64,000 nucleotides of DNA from VRUE01 sp963824215 (lineage in GTDB: Bacteria; Actinomycetota; Thermoleophilia; Solirubrobacterales; 70-9): assembly GCA_963824215.1 (NCBI GenBank), contig CAWGOE010000003.1, forward strand, positions 1 to 64,000, given 5' to 3'. Within the stretch, counting starts at the first letter, position 1, and every line of letters starts with the position of its first letter. The notes beneath the pieces are model-generated. The model saw only the letters and a program-made list of their open reading frames with translations, ran no database searches and was not told where the DNA came from. The translations under genes and the position numbers were made by a program. Positions 19,373-28,305 of the stretch are shown here, in pieces.

Positions 19373-19590
19373 ACACCGGAGCACCAGGCCGCACCCCCGC
19401 CGAGATCCGCCGCGACATCGATCTGCAGCGGCAGGACCTCGGCCGTTCGGTCGAAGCTCTACGCGGTCGTGTCGCCGAGCTGACCGACTGGCGCCGCCAG
19501 GTGCGCGAGCACCGCAGCCAGCTGATCGTCGGCGCTGCTGTAGCGGGTTTTGCTCTCGGCGGCCTGATGATGCTCCGCCGCCGCAAGTAG
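19369..19590 (+). CDS. DUF3618 domain protein
   Basis: 73 residues: RTPAEIRRDIDLQRQDLGRS at the N-terminus is the DUF3618 signature (EIR-DIE-TR-L--TV--L). A C-terminal membrane helix (LIVGAAVAGFALGGLMML) and a basic RRRK end follow. ATG overlaps the preceding stop (ATGA), so it is translationally coupled. Function unknown. Confidence 0.8.
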   Translation: MNTGAPGRTPAEIRRDIDLQRQDLGRSVEALRGRVAELTDWRRQVREHRSQLIVGAAVAGFALGGLMMLRRRK

Positions 19591-19601
19591 TCGCAGCGGG
19601 C

Positions 19602-20477
19602 TTAGCTCAAGACCGACTTCGAGACGCTGCCGATACCAAGCAGCCCTGGCCCTACATGGGCGCCGAGGACGGCGCCGATCTCCGAGACGAAGGCCGGCTC
19701 GCAGCCGAAGATCTCGCGACCGTCGTCGACTAAGCCGGCGGCGGTCTCATCGTCCTGGATGTGCTGGACGACCCAGGCGTCGAGACCCGAGTCGTGGCGC
19801 TCGCGGGCGTAGTCGCGCAAGCGCTCGATTGAGCGGGCGCGAGTGCGGACCCGCTCGACCGGGGTGATCTCCTCCTCCAGAGTCAGGATCGGCTTGATCT
19901 TCAGCGCCGAGCCGATGAAGGCGCTGGCGCCGCCGATCCGCCCGCCGCGCCGCAGGTACTCGAGGGTGTCGATCGCGAACCACATCTTCAGCTCCTCGCG
20001 GGTCTGCTGGGCGCGGGCGAGAGTCGCCTCGGCATCGTCGCCGGACGCGGCGGCTGCGGCCGCTCCAAGCGCGCAGAGTCCCATCCCCCCTGCGGCAGAG
20101 CGGGAATCGAAGACCGTGATTTGCTCGCCCCCCTTGCCCTCGTCGATGAGGCGCTGGCGGGCCTGGTTGGCGGCCTCGCAGGTGCCGGAGATTCCGGCCG
20201 AGATATGGACGGAGACGATCTCGCGGTTGGCCTCGAGCAGCGGCTCGTAGACGGTGAGGAAGTCGCCGACCGAGGGCTGGGAGGTCGTCGCGCCTCCCTC
20301 TGAAGCGCGCAGGCGCTCGAAAAAGCCGCTGTAGTCCTCGACCTCCATCTCGCGCTGCTGCTCGCCGTCGATCGAGACGTAGAGGCTGACCACCTGGATA
20401 TCGCGTTCGGCAAGGAGGTCGAGAGGAAGGTAGGCCGTGCTGTCGCAGACGACGGCGGTTGGAGCGGTCGGGGTCAA
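19602..20477 (-). CDS. DegV family fatty-acid-binding protein
   Basis: VVCDSTAYLPLDLLAERDIQ at the N-terminus, ATTSQPSVGDF, ISAGISGTCEAANQAR, VFDSRSAAGGMGLCALGA and IDTLEYLRRGGRIGGASAFI are typical DegV/FakB signatures. Such proteins bind fatty acids and present them to a kinase. The start is uncertain. TTG at 20477 (LTPTAPTAVVCDS) gives the normal family length; longer in-frame starts up to 20570 would run into the divergent gene. Confidence 0.85.
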   Translation of the reverse strand: MTPTAPTAVVCDSTAYLPLDLLAERDIQVVSLYVSIDGEQQREMEVEDYSGFFERLRASEGGATTSQPSVGDFLTVYEPLLEANREIVSVHISAGISGTCEAANQARQRLIDEGKGGEQITVFDSRSAAGGMGLCALGAAAAAASGDDAEATLARAQQTREELKMWFAIDTLEYLRRGGRIGGASAFIGSALKIKPILTLEEEITPVERVRTRARSIERLRDYARERHDSGLDAWVVQHIQDDETAAGLVDDGREIFGCEPAFVSEIGAVLGAHVGPGLLGIGSVSKSVLS

Positions 20478-20517
20478 GAACGCCGATTCTCGCAGACCTC
20501 TCGCTACACTTAATGAA

Positions 20518-20904
20518 GTGACTGAGGCGACCACCGACAGCACACACGAGGCGATCACCCTCACCGACAAGGCGGCCGAGAAGATCGGCGAGCTGCTGGG
20601 CGGTCAGGGCGATGCCGAGGATCAGGCGCTGCGCGTCGCGGTCCGCGGCGGCGGTTGCTCGGGGTTCCAGTACGCGCTTGCCTTTGACCAGGCCAAGGAG
20701 GACGATCATCTCTTCGAGGTAGACGGCGTCGCCGTCGTCGTCGACAAGGTCAGCATGCAGTTCGTCTTCGGCTCAGAGGTGGATTACGTCGAAGGTCTGC
20801 AGGGCGCCGGATTCCAGGTCAACAACCCGAACGTGGTTGCGGCCTGCGGATGCGGTTCGTCTTTCCAAGTAAAAGACGACGCGCCCGAGACCGCCGCGGT
20901 CTAG
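20518..20904 (+). CDS. A-type iron-sulfur carrier protein (HesB/IscA/ErpA-like)
   Basis: Contains the three conserved Cys in GGGCSGFQY and ACGCGSSF plus ITLTDKAAEKIGELL. ~128 residues with a short acidic N-terminal extension. Transfers assembled Fe-S clusters to apoproteins. GTG 20518 is chosen as start (VTEATTDST). It is convergent with glutaredoxin and BolA genes, forming an Fe-S trafficking neighbourhood. Confidence 0.9.
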   Translation: MTEATTDSTHEAITLTDKAAEKIGELLGGQGDAEDQALRVAVRGGGCSGFQYALAFDQAKEDDHLFEVDGVAVVVDKVSMQFVFGSEVDYVEGLQGAGFQVNNPNVVAACGCGSSFQVKDDAPETAAV

Positions 20905-20916
20905 TCCGCCAGCGAG

Positions 20917-21318
20917 CTATTCGATCTGCAGCGGCGGCGATTGCGCCGGTGGCGACTCTGCTGCCGCGGCGGCCTGCGGGGCCTCGGCCGGTTGCTCGAC
21001 TCCGAGCGCCTCGGCCAGCTCGCCGGAGGCGAACATCTCCTCGACGATGTCGGCGCCGCCGAGCAGCTCGCCGTTGACGTAGAGCTGGGGAAAGGTCTGC
21101 CAGTCGGAGATCTCGGTGGTCACCTCGCGCAGCGGTTGTAGCGCGGGGAGGACGTCGATGGCGCCGTACTCGACGTCCATCGTGTCGAGCACCTGGACGA
21201 CGCGCATCGAGAAGCCGCAGCGCGGCATCTCCGGCGTCCCTTTCATGAAGAGCAGCACCGGGTTGGCGGCGATCAGCTCCTCGACTTTCTCCTTCAGCTG
21301 CGGATCGGCCATGGCCAC
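20917..21318 (-). CDS. Monothiol (CGFS) glutaredoxin
   Basis: LLFMKGTPEMPRCGFSMRVV with the active-site CGFS, DWQTFPQLYVNGELLGGADI (GSH-binding TFP and GG-D), and an Ala/Glu/Pro-rich C-terminal tail of ~25 residues not found in the basic family. It binds a bridging [2Fe-2S] cluster with glutathione-like thiols and BolA. Its stop lies 12 bases from the convergent A-type carrier gene. It lies 7 bases downstream of the BolA stop on the same strand, forming an operon. Confidence 0.9.
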   Translation of the reverse strand: MAMADPQLKEKVEELIAANPVLLFMKGTPEMPRCGFSMRVVQVLDTMDVEYGAIDVLPALQPLREVTTEISDWQTFPQLYVNGELLGGADIVEEMFASGELAEALGVEQPAEAPQAAAAAESPPAQSPPLQIE

Positions 21319-21325
21319 AGACTAG

Positions 21326-21559
21326 CTATCCCGCTACGTCGGTCCTGATCGAGAGGGCGTGGATCTGCCCGTCCTCGAAGCGCTCTTTGACCGCTGCCTT
21401 GACCAGCCGGTGCTGGTCGATCCGCGAGAGGCCCTCGAACTGGGGCGCGGAGACCGTCGCCCGCAGGTGGTCACCGGCGCCGGTCTCGTCGATCACCTCG
21501 ACCGAGGCACCCGGCAGCGCCGCTGTGATCATCGCCTCGATCTCCGCCAGGTCCGCCAC
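21326..21559 (-). CDS. BolA family protein
   Basis: VADLAEIEAMITAALPGA, DHLRATVSAPQFEGLSRIDQHRLV (family signature with conserved His), and FEDGQIHALSIRT. ~78 residues from GTG 21559, the usual length. A longer ATG start at 21601 would overlap the divergent hydrolase start. Partner of CGFS glutaredoxins in cluster trafficking; adjacency supports this. Confidence 0.88.
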   Translation of the reverse strand: MADLAEIEAMITAALPGASVEVIDETGAGDHLRATVSAPQFEGLSRIDQHRLVKAAVKERFEDGQIHALSIRTDVAG

Positions 21560-21599
21560 GCCGCGATTGTATGGATCCGATCCAGCGTAGGATCGGCGC

Positions 21600-22496
21600 A
21601 TGGGACGGGAGGAGGTTCGCTTTGCCTCTGGCGGCGAGGAGTGCGCCGCCTGGCTGTTCCGGCCGCCGCCGACCTCCTCACCAGCCCCGTGTGTCGTGAT
21701 GGCTTCAGGCCTCTCGTGCGTACGCGACCAGGGCCTCGATCTCTTCGCGCAGCGCTTTGCCGATGCTGGATTCCTCGCCCTTGCGTTCGACTACCGCTAC
21801 TTCGGCGACAGTGGCGGTGAGCCGCGCGCTCTGGTCAGCGCCGCGCGCCAGCGGGAGGACTGGCGTGCGGCCATCGAGCACGCTCGCTCCCTGGGCGGCG
21901 TGGATCCGGATCGGATCGCGCTCTGGGGCTTCTCACTGGGAGGAGCCCATGTCCAGTCACTGGCGCTCGCCGAGCCTCGGATCGCCGCCGCGATATGCGT
22001 GGCGCCGGTTGTCGACGGGGTCCGCAGCCTGATCCATGTCGGTGGCCCCGCGCACGTCGCGCGGCTCGGCTTCGCGGGCGCCCGTGATGCGCTGCGCGCC
22101 TTGCGCGGCGCGGAGCCTTACCGGCTTCCAGCCGCTGGCCCACCGCGCTCGCTCGCCGCGCTCAACAGCCCCGACTCGCTCCCCGGCTTCGAATCGGTCA
22201 CCGCTCCGGGCTCGCGTTGGCGCAACGAGCTCTGCGCCCGCGTCGCCCTGGCGCCGCCGTATCGGCTGGGCCGGAAGACCCGGCGCATTGCATGTCCGAT
22301 CCTCTACTGCCTCGTCGAGGACGACGACATCAACCCGCCGGATCTCGGCGCGAGGGCGGCGCGAGGAGCGCCGGCGGGGGAGTTGCGCTTCTACCCCGGT
22401 GGGCACTTCGATCCATTCGTGGGCGAGACCCACCAGCGGATGGTCGTCGACCAGGTCGATTTCCTCGAACGGGTTCTGGCCGGGAGTGGCGGCTAG
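21600..22496 (+). CDS. Alpha/beta hydrolase
   Basis: Serine hydrolase fold: VVMASGLSCVRDQ, ALAFDYRYFGDSGGEPR, nucleophile elbow GFSLGGAH, late acid region CLVEDDDINPPD and FYPGGHFDPF with the His. 298 residues. No signal peptide. It overlaps the convergent fprA-like gene by 4 bases. Resembles DUF1100/dienelactone-hydrolase-like peptidase S9-type proteins; substrate unknown. Confidence 0.85.
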   Translation: MGREEVRFASGGEECAAWLFRPPPTSSPAPCVVMASGLSCVRDQGLDLFAQRFADAGFLALAFDYRYFGDSGGEPRALVSAARQREDWRAAIEHARSLGGVDPDRIALWGFSLGGAHVQSLALAEPRIAAAICVAPVVDGVRSLIHVGGPAHVARLGFAGARDALRALRGAEPYRLPAAGPPRSLAALNSPDSLPGFESVTAPGSRWRNELCARVALAPPYRLGRKTRRIACPILYCLVEDDDINPPDLGARAARGAPAGELRFYPGGHFDPFVGETHQRMVVDQVDFLERVLAGSGG

Positions 22497-23899
22497 CTGG
22501 AGATCTTCTCGCCCAGCGTCTCGAGCATCTCCTCGACGCGGACGAACTTGACCCGGGGGCGTCCGTGCGGCTCGCCGCGGCCGACCTCGGCCTGGTCGAT
22601 CGCCTGCCAGTCCTCGAAGCTGACGTAGCGCACGCCGCGCTCGGCGAGCAGCTCCTCGACCGCGACGGGCTCCGGGTTGGCTGGGCTGAGCAGGGTCTGC
22701 GACCCGACGTCGGCGAGCAGGTGCCGCACCGTCTCCAGCGCGTCTTTCTTGTTGGTTCCGATCACGCCGGAGGGGCCGCGCTTGATCCAGCCCGCGGTGT
22801 AGTGGCCGACCTTGTGGCCGGAGTCGTGCGAGTCGAGCACGCGGCCGCCCTCGTTGAGGATCAGGCCGCGCTTCTCGTCGAAGGGGACGCCCTCGATGGG
22901 AATCCCGGTGTAGCCGACCGAGCGCAGGATCAGGCCGCACTCGAGCTCTTCGCGCTCGCCGGTGTCCTTGGCCCGCAGCGAGCCGCCTTCCGCGACCAGC
23001 TCGTTGCGGCCGACGACGACCGATTCGACCTTGCCCTCGCCCTTGATCTCGACCGGGGAGGTGAGGAAGCGCAGAACGATCCGCTGCTTCTTGCCCTCAG
23101 GCGTGCGCTGGGAGAACTCGCGCAGGGTCTCGACGTTGACCCTGGTCGTCTTGTCGGCCTCATCGGACTCGAGGTAGGCGACGCTTGCCCCGTCGAGCTC
23201 GACCTCGGAGGGGTCGACGATCACGTCGGCGTCCTCCATCTCGCCCAGCTCCTTGATCTCGGGGTTGGTGAAGGCCGCCTGCACCGGGCCGCGGCGGCCG
23301 AGCACGACAATCTCGCGGATCTGCTTGCGGTCGAGCAGCTCGATCGCATGGTCGGCGGTATCGGTCTGGCGCAGCTCATGGTCGGTCAGCGCGAGCATCC
23401 GCGCCACGTCCATCGCGACGTTGCCGTTGCCGATCACGACCGCGCGCTCGCTGGAGAGGTCGAACTCTTCCTCGCAGTAGTCGGGGTGGGCGTTGTACCA
23501 GCCGACGAAGGCGGTGGCCGCGTGGCTGCCCGGCAGCTCCTCGCCGGGGATGCCGAGCCGGCGGTCGGTCTCGCAGCCGACCGTGAAGACGATCGCGTGG
23601 TAGAGCCGCTCGAGGTCCTCGACCTCGATGTCGTGGCCGACCTTGACGTTGCCGAAGAAGCGGAAGCCCTCGCGCGCCGCGGTTTTTTCATAGACGCGGA
23701 TCACCGACTTGATCTTCGGGTGGTCGGGGGCGACGCCGCCGCGGACCAGGCCGAACGGAGTGGGGAGGCGGTCGAAGAGGTCGACCTGGGCATGCGTCTC
23801 GGCATCTTTGAGGATGTGCTCGGCGGCGTAGAAGCCGGAGGGGCCAGCGCCGACGATCGCGACGCGGACGGGGTTCTCTTCGGTTCCGATCTGGGTCAT
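22493..23899 (-). CDS. fprA: Ferredoxin/adrenodoxin-type NADP+ reductase
   Basis: VAIVGAGPSGFYAAEHIL (FAD), FDRLPTPFGLVRGGVAPDHP, VIGNGNVAMDVARML (NADP), VLGRRGPVQAAFT, LRSVGYTGIPIEGVPFDE and AGWIKRGPSGVIGTNKKDA are diagnostic for FprA/adrenodoxin reductases. 468 residues, full length. Moves electrons between NADPH and ferredoxin for P450s or other redox enzymes. Confidence 0.92.
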   Translation of the reverse strand: MTQIGTEENPVRVAIVGAGPSGFYAAEHILKDAETHAQVDLFDRLPTPFGLVRGGVAPDHPKIKSVIRVYEKTAAREGFRFFGNVKVGHDIEVEDLERLYHAIVFTVGCETDRRLGIPGEELPGSHAATAFVGWYNAHPDYCEEEFDLSSERAVVIGNGNVAMDVARMLALTDHELRQTDTADHAIELLDRKQIREIVVLGRRGPVQAAFTNPEIKELGEMEDADVIVDPSEVELDGASVAYLESDEADKTTRVNVETLREFSQRTPEGKKQRIVLRFLTSPVEIKGEGKVESVVVGRNELVAEGGSLRAKDTGEREELECGLILRSVGYTGIPIEGVPFDEKRGLILNEGGRVLDSHDSGHKVGHYTAGWIKRGPSGVIGTNKKDALETVRHLLADVGSQTLLSPANPEPVAVEELLAERGVRYVSFEDWQAIDQAEVGRGEPHGRPRVKFVRVEEMLETLGEKISS

Positions 23900-24033
23900 T
23901 TCCTCTTCCGGACGAGGGTCCGGCGTTCACTGAACACCGGACGCTTTGCGAGCCGGGAAGGATAGGGAAAGGGCGCCGCCGGGCCAGACCTGCCCTGCGG
24001 CACCCTTCGTTCGGGCGCTGAGGCGGTGGCGCC

Positions 24034-25722
24034 TCAGTCGTTGAGGATCAGTTTCGCTTTTCTGGTTGACGTCAGGGCAGAGCCGTCGACCGGCGTGAAG
24101 GTGATTTTGAGCGCCACTTTGGCACTGCCTTCATCGAGGAGTTGGTTGAGCGCTTTGCCTTTCGGCTTCAACAGGACGACTGCTTTGCCGCCTTTTTTGA
24201 ACGTCTTGTTGATGCGCTTGACCCCTTTGCTCTTGGTCGTGATCTTGCCCGGGCCCGGCAGGCTCAGGAAGAGCTTGGCAGTCCCTTTTTTCGCATTCCG
24301 TTTGAGTTTGCCGAATTTGAACTCGTTGTCGGGACCGATCACGACCTCGGTCGAAGACGCGGCGGTGAGGCGCGCGTCGTCCTGCGGCGCGGAGAGGATC
24401 ACGGTGAACCTCTCGGTCGGCTCGCCTATTTTGTCGTTGTCGGCCGCGACCTCGACTTTCTTAGCGCCCTCGCCACGGGCGAACTCGAGCACCGAGGGGG
24501 ACACTGCGAGGTCGCCCCCTCCGCCTGCGATCGAGACGTTGACGGTGGCGGGGCCGAGGTCGGCCGGCCCGCTGCGTTTCACCTCGAGGATTGCTTTACC
24601 ACCCTCCTCGATGCGCGTCGAGGAGGGTACGAAGCCGGTGTTGGCCGCGTCGCGGGTGGCGACGGTCAGGCCCCAGCTGGTTAGGAAGCCCGTGTCCGGG
24701 CCGGCGTCATCGTTGATGAAGAGCTGGAACTGGCCGCCCTCCAATCCGTCGAAAGCGGACATCGCCGATCCGTACGGGCCGCCAGGTGCCGGCGCCGGGA
24801 ACGTGTCGTCACCGCCGATGTTGGACGGTTTGATGTCGATCGGGAAGCAGCTTTCTTCCGTCGTGCCCATCGACGGGATTGCCTCGTCGTCGAAGACCCA
24901 CTGGAAGTTGTGGATCGCATCATTTTCATCTCCGCAGGTGTCCGACATCGCCAAGACGGTCGCCCCGCGCCGCGGCCCCGTCAGCAGCGCGTCGACGTCT
25001 TCGGGCCACATGTGCGAGTAGTTCGAGAAGTTGAGATTGAGATCGCTGATCACCTTGCCGGGCGGGGTGTCGAAGGCCTTCGTCGAGGGATACGGATTGC
25101 CTTTGCCGGAGCCGCCGGTTCCGGGGATGACGATCTCCGCCGTCTCGGTGGTGATCGTCACGCTCCAGCTGGTGATGGTGGAACTTCCACCACCTGGTTC
25201 AAGATCGTCGACTACGAACAGTTCCCAGTTTCCATTTGGATCTTCGTTGTTGAAACTGGTGAGCGAGGCCGATTCGACCGACGGGCCCCCTTCCCAGGTG
25301 TCGCCGCCGCCGTTATTGGTTGGTTTGAAGGTGCCGCTTCCGCAGGGTCCGATATTGGGCAGCGAGCTTCCCGACTGACTGTCGAGGGTGAGCGTGATTC
25401 CCCCGATGGAGCCTCCACATACGTCGGACATCAGGACCTCCGCATTACCGCTGGGCGAGACGAGCGCGATGTCCAGATCTTCGCCGAAGGTCGCGGAGAG
25501 CGAGAGCTGCACGTTGATGTCGGCGATCCTCCCGTCGCCCCCTTCGACCTCAAGTTTGCTGGGGTACGGAGTGGCTTTGCCCACAATTGGAACCGTGACG
25601 TCCGTGGTCTGCGTTTCCACGAGGGTCTCCGCCGTTGCCGCTGGTGCCAGCGCCGTGAGCGCTGCTGCCGCCACGACCAAGCCCGCCGACCAGATCTTCG
25701 TCCAGCTCCTCTTCATCTCCAA
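24034..25722 (-). CDS. Secreted P-domain/Calx-beta surface protein
   Basis: 562 residues. Signal peptide to ~residue 31 (VVAAAALTALAPAATAE). Two proprotein-convertase P-like domains follow: ADINVQLSLSATFGEDLDIA...NGNWELFVVDD, and DLNLNFSNYSHMWPEDVDAL...GQFQLFINDDAG. A Calx-beta-like segment (RIEEGGKAILEVKRSGPA) and a C-terminal Lys-rich beta module (KFGKLKRNAKKGTAKLFL...) come next. P-domains often accompany secreted proteases but no protease domain is present. Probably cell-surface or extracellular; role unknown. Confidence 0.8.
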   Translation of the reverse strand: MEMKRSWTKIWSAGLVVAAAALTALAPAATAETLVETQTTDVTVPIVGKATPYPSKLEVEGGDGRIADINVQLSLSATFGEDLDIALVSPSGNAEVLMSDVCGGSIGGITLTLDSQSGSSLPNIGPCGSGTFKPTNNGGGDTWEGGPSVESASLTSFNNEDPNGNWELFVVDDLEPGGGSSTITSWSVTITTETAEIVIPGTGGSGKGNPYPSTKAFDTPPGKVISDLNLNFSNYSHMWPEDVDALLTGPRRGATVLAMSDTCGDENDAIHNFQWVFDDEAIPSMGTTEESCFPIDIKPSNIGGDDTFPAPAPGGPYGSAMSAFDGLEGGQFQLFINDDAGPDTGFLTSWGLTVATRDAANTGFVPSSTRIEEGGKAILEVKRSGPADLGPATVNVSIAGGGGDLAVSPSVLEFARGEGAKKVEVAADNDKIGEPTERFTVILSAPQDDARLTAASSTEVVIGPDNEFKFGKLKRNAKKGTAKLFLSLPGPGKITTKSKGVKRINKTFKKGGKAVVLLKPKGKALNQLLDEGSAKVALKITFTPVDGSALTSTRKAKLILND

Positions 25723-25782
25723 CGCCCTTCCTGGTAGCTCCCGGGTTGGCGCGAGACTACCTCAGATCGGCGTTCCAATCAG

Positions 25783-26325
25783 CTATGCGGCTAACAATTG
25801 ACCGCTGCACTGGGGGCAGATGCCGTGGTCGAGTGTCGGCAACCGGGTGCGGCGGAACAGCTCCAAGCGCTTCGCCGCCTCCTCAACCTCGACCCACTTG
25901 CCCTCGACCAGGAAGCGGTCGCACCAGGCGCACATCGGCAGGAAATCGCCTTCATCGCGTGGGGCGTCGGGGTCGAGTAGAGGCTGCAGCTCTTCCCGCT
26001 CCTCCTCGGCGCGTAGCTGGGCTGAGAAGAGCACGACCCTGCCAGTGAGATTGGCGGCGATGCGGATGTCCATCTCTCGGGTCACTTCGGGACCGTCGCA
26101 GCGGAAAGGAAGTTCGACATCCTTGACCCCCTCCCGCACCCGCCTCAGCAGGAGCCGCTGCAGCCTTTTCACGTCGTTGCCGGCGACGAAGTCCCAAAGC
26201 GAGCGCCCAAGGCTGTCGCCAACCCCGTCCCAGCCGTTCTCCTCGGCGAAGCGGTAGTAGCCGTCATCGACCTTGATCAGGCGGTCTTCGTCGTCGATCG
26301 CGTAGCTGAGCGTCTCAACCGTCAC
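25783..26325 (-). CDS. PAS-like domain protein with two CxxC motifs
   Basis: 180 residues. The N-terminal ~110 residues resemble a PAS fold (YAIDDEDRLIKVDDGYYRFA, GRSLWDFVAGNDVKRLQRLL, GRVVLFSAQL). The C-terminus has MCAWCDRF and ICPQCSGQ, two Cys pairs ~35 residues apart that could form a zinc site. No membrane segment or output kinase. Possibly a stand-alone sensor or adaptor. It lies downstream of hemQ on the same strand (gap 7 bases), so co-expression with haem synthesis is possible. Confidence 0.7.
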   Translation of the reverse strand: MTVETLSYAIDDEDRLIKVDDGYYRFAEENGWDGVGDSLGRSLWDFVAGNDVKRLQRLLLRRVREGVKDVELPFRCDGPEVTREMDIRIAANLTGRVVLFSAQLRAEEEREELQPLLDPDAPRDEGDFLPMCAWCDRFLVEGKWVEVEEAAKRLELFRRTRLPTLDHGICPQCSGQLLAA

Positions 26326-26332
26326 TCAGCGA

Positions 26333-27031
26333 TTATCGGTCATATACCGGTACTGCTGAAGAACTGCCGTCCAGGGCGTCGAGCGCCTTGCGCACCGACA
26401 TTGCGACGCAGGTGAAGATCGGCGTCTCGCGCTCGGTATAGGCGCTCGACTCGGTCGGGCGCAGCTCCTGCACCAGGTCGAGGAACATACCCGGGTCGTC
26501 GCCCTCGAAGGCGACGACGAACTCCTGGTCGTCGAGGCCGAAGGAGTAGGAGGTGTTGATCGAGATCTCCGGATAGCGGCGGCCGACCTCGATGTGGCTT
26601 TTCATGATCCGTCCCCGCTCCTCCGCCGGCAGCCCGTACCAGCGCCGCTGCTTGACCATCGGGTAGAGGAAGAGGTACTTGCGCTCGGAGACGCAGATCT
26701 CGGGCCGCGCGCTCTCGTCGGAGTAAGGCGAGCGTTTGGTCATCGAGAGGAAGGAGTGCGGCGTCTCCGCCCACTTCGCCAGGCCGCTCTGCCCGAGCAC
26801 GACGTGGAAGGTGTGGAGGTCGTCGAGGCTTGGGCTCTGGGAGAGGATCACCAGGTCGGCGTCGCCGCGCGTGCCTATGGTTGAGTAGGCGCGCAAAGAG
26901 CGGTCGAGGGCAAAGTCCTCGCAAGCCGCGAGGAACTCCTGCTTGTCGGCGGCGCGCAGCTCGGCGTCGCGGCGGCGCCACTCGGGATCGATCTTGAAGA
27001 AAGTGAACTTGGCGAACGTACGGTCGGCCAT
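26333..27031 (-). CDS. hemQ: Coproheme decarboxylase (HemQ, chlorite dismutase family)
   Basis: ADRTFAKFTFFKIDPEWRR, LSMTKRSPYSD, KYLFLYPMVKQRRWYGLP, MKSHIEVGRRYPEI (haem-ligand His region), NTSYSFGLDDQEFVVAFEGD and ETPIFTCVAMSV are characteristic of the HemQ clade. It lacks the chlorite-dismutase distal Arg context. ~232 residues. Last step of the coproporphyrin-dependent haem pathway of Actinomycetota and Bacillota. Confidence 0.9.
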   Translation of the reverse strand: MADRTFAKFTFFKIDPEWRRRDAELRAADKQEFLAACEDFALDRSLRAYSTIGTRGDADLVILSQSPSLDDLHTFHVVLGQSGLAKWAETPHSFLSMTKRSPYSDESARPEICVSERKYLFLYPMVKQRRWYGLPAEERGRIMKSHIEVGRRYPEISINTSYSFGLDDQEFVVAFEGDDPGMFLDLVQELRPTESSAYTERETPIFTCVAMSVRKALDALDGSSSAVPVYDR

Positions 27032-27056
27032 CGCGGTCACGATAGCGCCGGCGGCC

Positions 27057-28295
27057 GTGGTCGCAGGGGCGGTCGCCTTCTTGCTGGCGCTGCACGCTGT
27101 CGGGGCCGGCTTCCAGGGAGACCCGCTGGCTGTAGTGCGAGACGCGGCTCCAGGCGACCGCATCTGGGATGTCGCCGACCGCCGTGCGCCGGTGATCGGC
27201 GTGACGTTGCTGGTCTGGCTGGCGGCTTTCGTGTTGGCGATGGCTCTCGACCGCGAGCGCGCCGGGCGAATCGCGGCACGGCTGCTGGCGCTCTCACTCG
27301 TGTACCTGCCGCTGCTTTGCCTGCTGGGCGGGGCGCTCGAGCCAAGTGTCGGGGTCGAACGCTTGCTACTGATGCTCGGCTCACCGGCTCTTGCCGTGCT
27401 CACCCTGGTGGTCCTAGGTGGGTATCAAGCACTGGCATTCGCTTGTGGCGCGACGGCAATCGGCTACTCCGTCGACCTGATCGCCGGCTCGCCGCTGACG
27501 CAGCTCTCGCTGGTTGGCCCCAACCCTGCCGCCGGCCACCGCTACTACGGCATCGGTAATGAGCTCGAGGCCTGCCTGACCGTGCTGGTCCTAGTCGGCA
27601 CCGGTGCGGCTCTCTCCATTCCGGTGCGCTTTTTGCTCCCGATGAGTACAAGAGGCGCACCGGAAGCGGGCGGCGCCGCTGGTGTGCGTGGCCCAGCGGT
27701 GTTTCTTGTCGTCGCTGCGGTCTTCACCTTCGTCTTTGCCTACGGGCGCTACGGCGCCGATGTCGGCGCGGCGATCGCCTTGCCACTCGGCGCCGCGGTG
27801 GCTGCTGCGCTGCTCGCCAATCGCCGAGATCTCGCCCTGCTGGCGTTCGCGTCGCCTATCCCGGCATTGGCGCTGCTCGCCGCCGCCGATCTTCTCAGCG
27901 GCGCCAACGCTCACCTGACCAGCACCGTGCTCGACGCCGATAGCGGCGGTGATGTGCTCGGGGTGGTTGGCCACCGCCTGAGGGAGATGGGAGAAAGCTT
28001 TGGCCGCCCGCTTCTCCTCGTGGGCTTGCCGTTTGTGCTCGCAGCCGCGGCGATCGCCTGGCTGCGCCGCGACAGGCTCGAGGCCTGGTTGCGCCCTGTG
28101 CCGCCTATGCGCGCCGCCCTGCTCGGCGCCCTCACGGCAACCCTGGTGGGCACCCTCGCCAACGACTCCGGCGCCCTCCTGCTCGAGATAGGGACCGTCT
28201 ACTTGCTCGCTTTTGTCGCCTATACCTGGGCCGAAAGCGAGCGCACGGATGCGGCCCGCGACGTCGTTTTAAGCGATAGCGGATCGATCCTCTAG
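27057..28295 (+). CDS. Polytopic membrane protein of unknown function with YGIGNELEA motif
   Basis: ~412 residues with about ten hydrophobic segments. A conserved-looking stretch GPNPAAGHRYYGIGNELEA sits in a loop between helices, followed later by YGRYGADVGAAIALPLG and GTLANDSGALLLEIG. No family name recalled with certainty. Start uncertain: GTG 27057 is the first plausible start downstream of the divergent hemQ start. It ends 10 bases before the glycosyltransferase-flippase fusion, suggesting a shared envelope-lipid or polysaccharide task. Confidence 0.6.
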   Translation: MVAGAVAFLLALHAVGAGFQGDPLAVVRDAAPGDRIWDVADRRAPVIGVTLLVWLAAFVLAMALDRERAGRIAARLLALSLVYLPLLCLLGGALEPSVGVERLLLMLGSPALAVLTLVVLGGYQALAFACGATAIGYSVDLIAGSPLTQLSLVGPNPAAGHRYYGIGNELEACLTVLVLVGTGAALSIPVRFLLPMSTRGAPEAGGAAGVRGPAVFLVVAAVFTFVFAYGRYGADVGAAIALPLGAAVAAALLANRRDLALLAFASPIPALALLAAADLLSGANAHLTSTVLDADSGGDVLGVVGHRLREMGESFGRPLLLVGLPFVLAAAAIAWLRRDRLEAWLRPVPPMRAALLGALTATLVGTLANDSGALLLEIGTVYLLAFVAYTWAESERTDAARDVVLSDSGSIL

Positions 28296-28305
28296 GCTTG
28301 TTCCA

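Noticed and set aside
21560..21601. Longer BolA start at ATG 21601
   Set aside because: It would overlap the divergent hydrolase start and add a non-conserved N-terminus; GTG 21559 matches the family.
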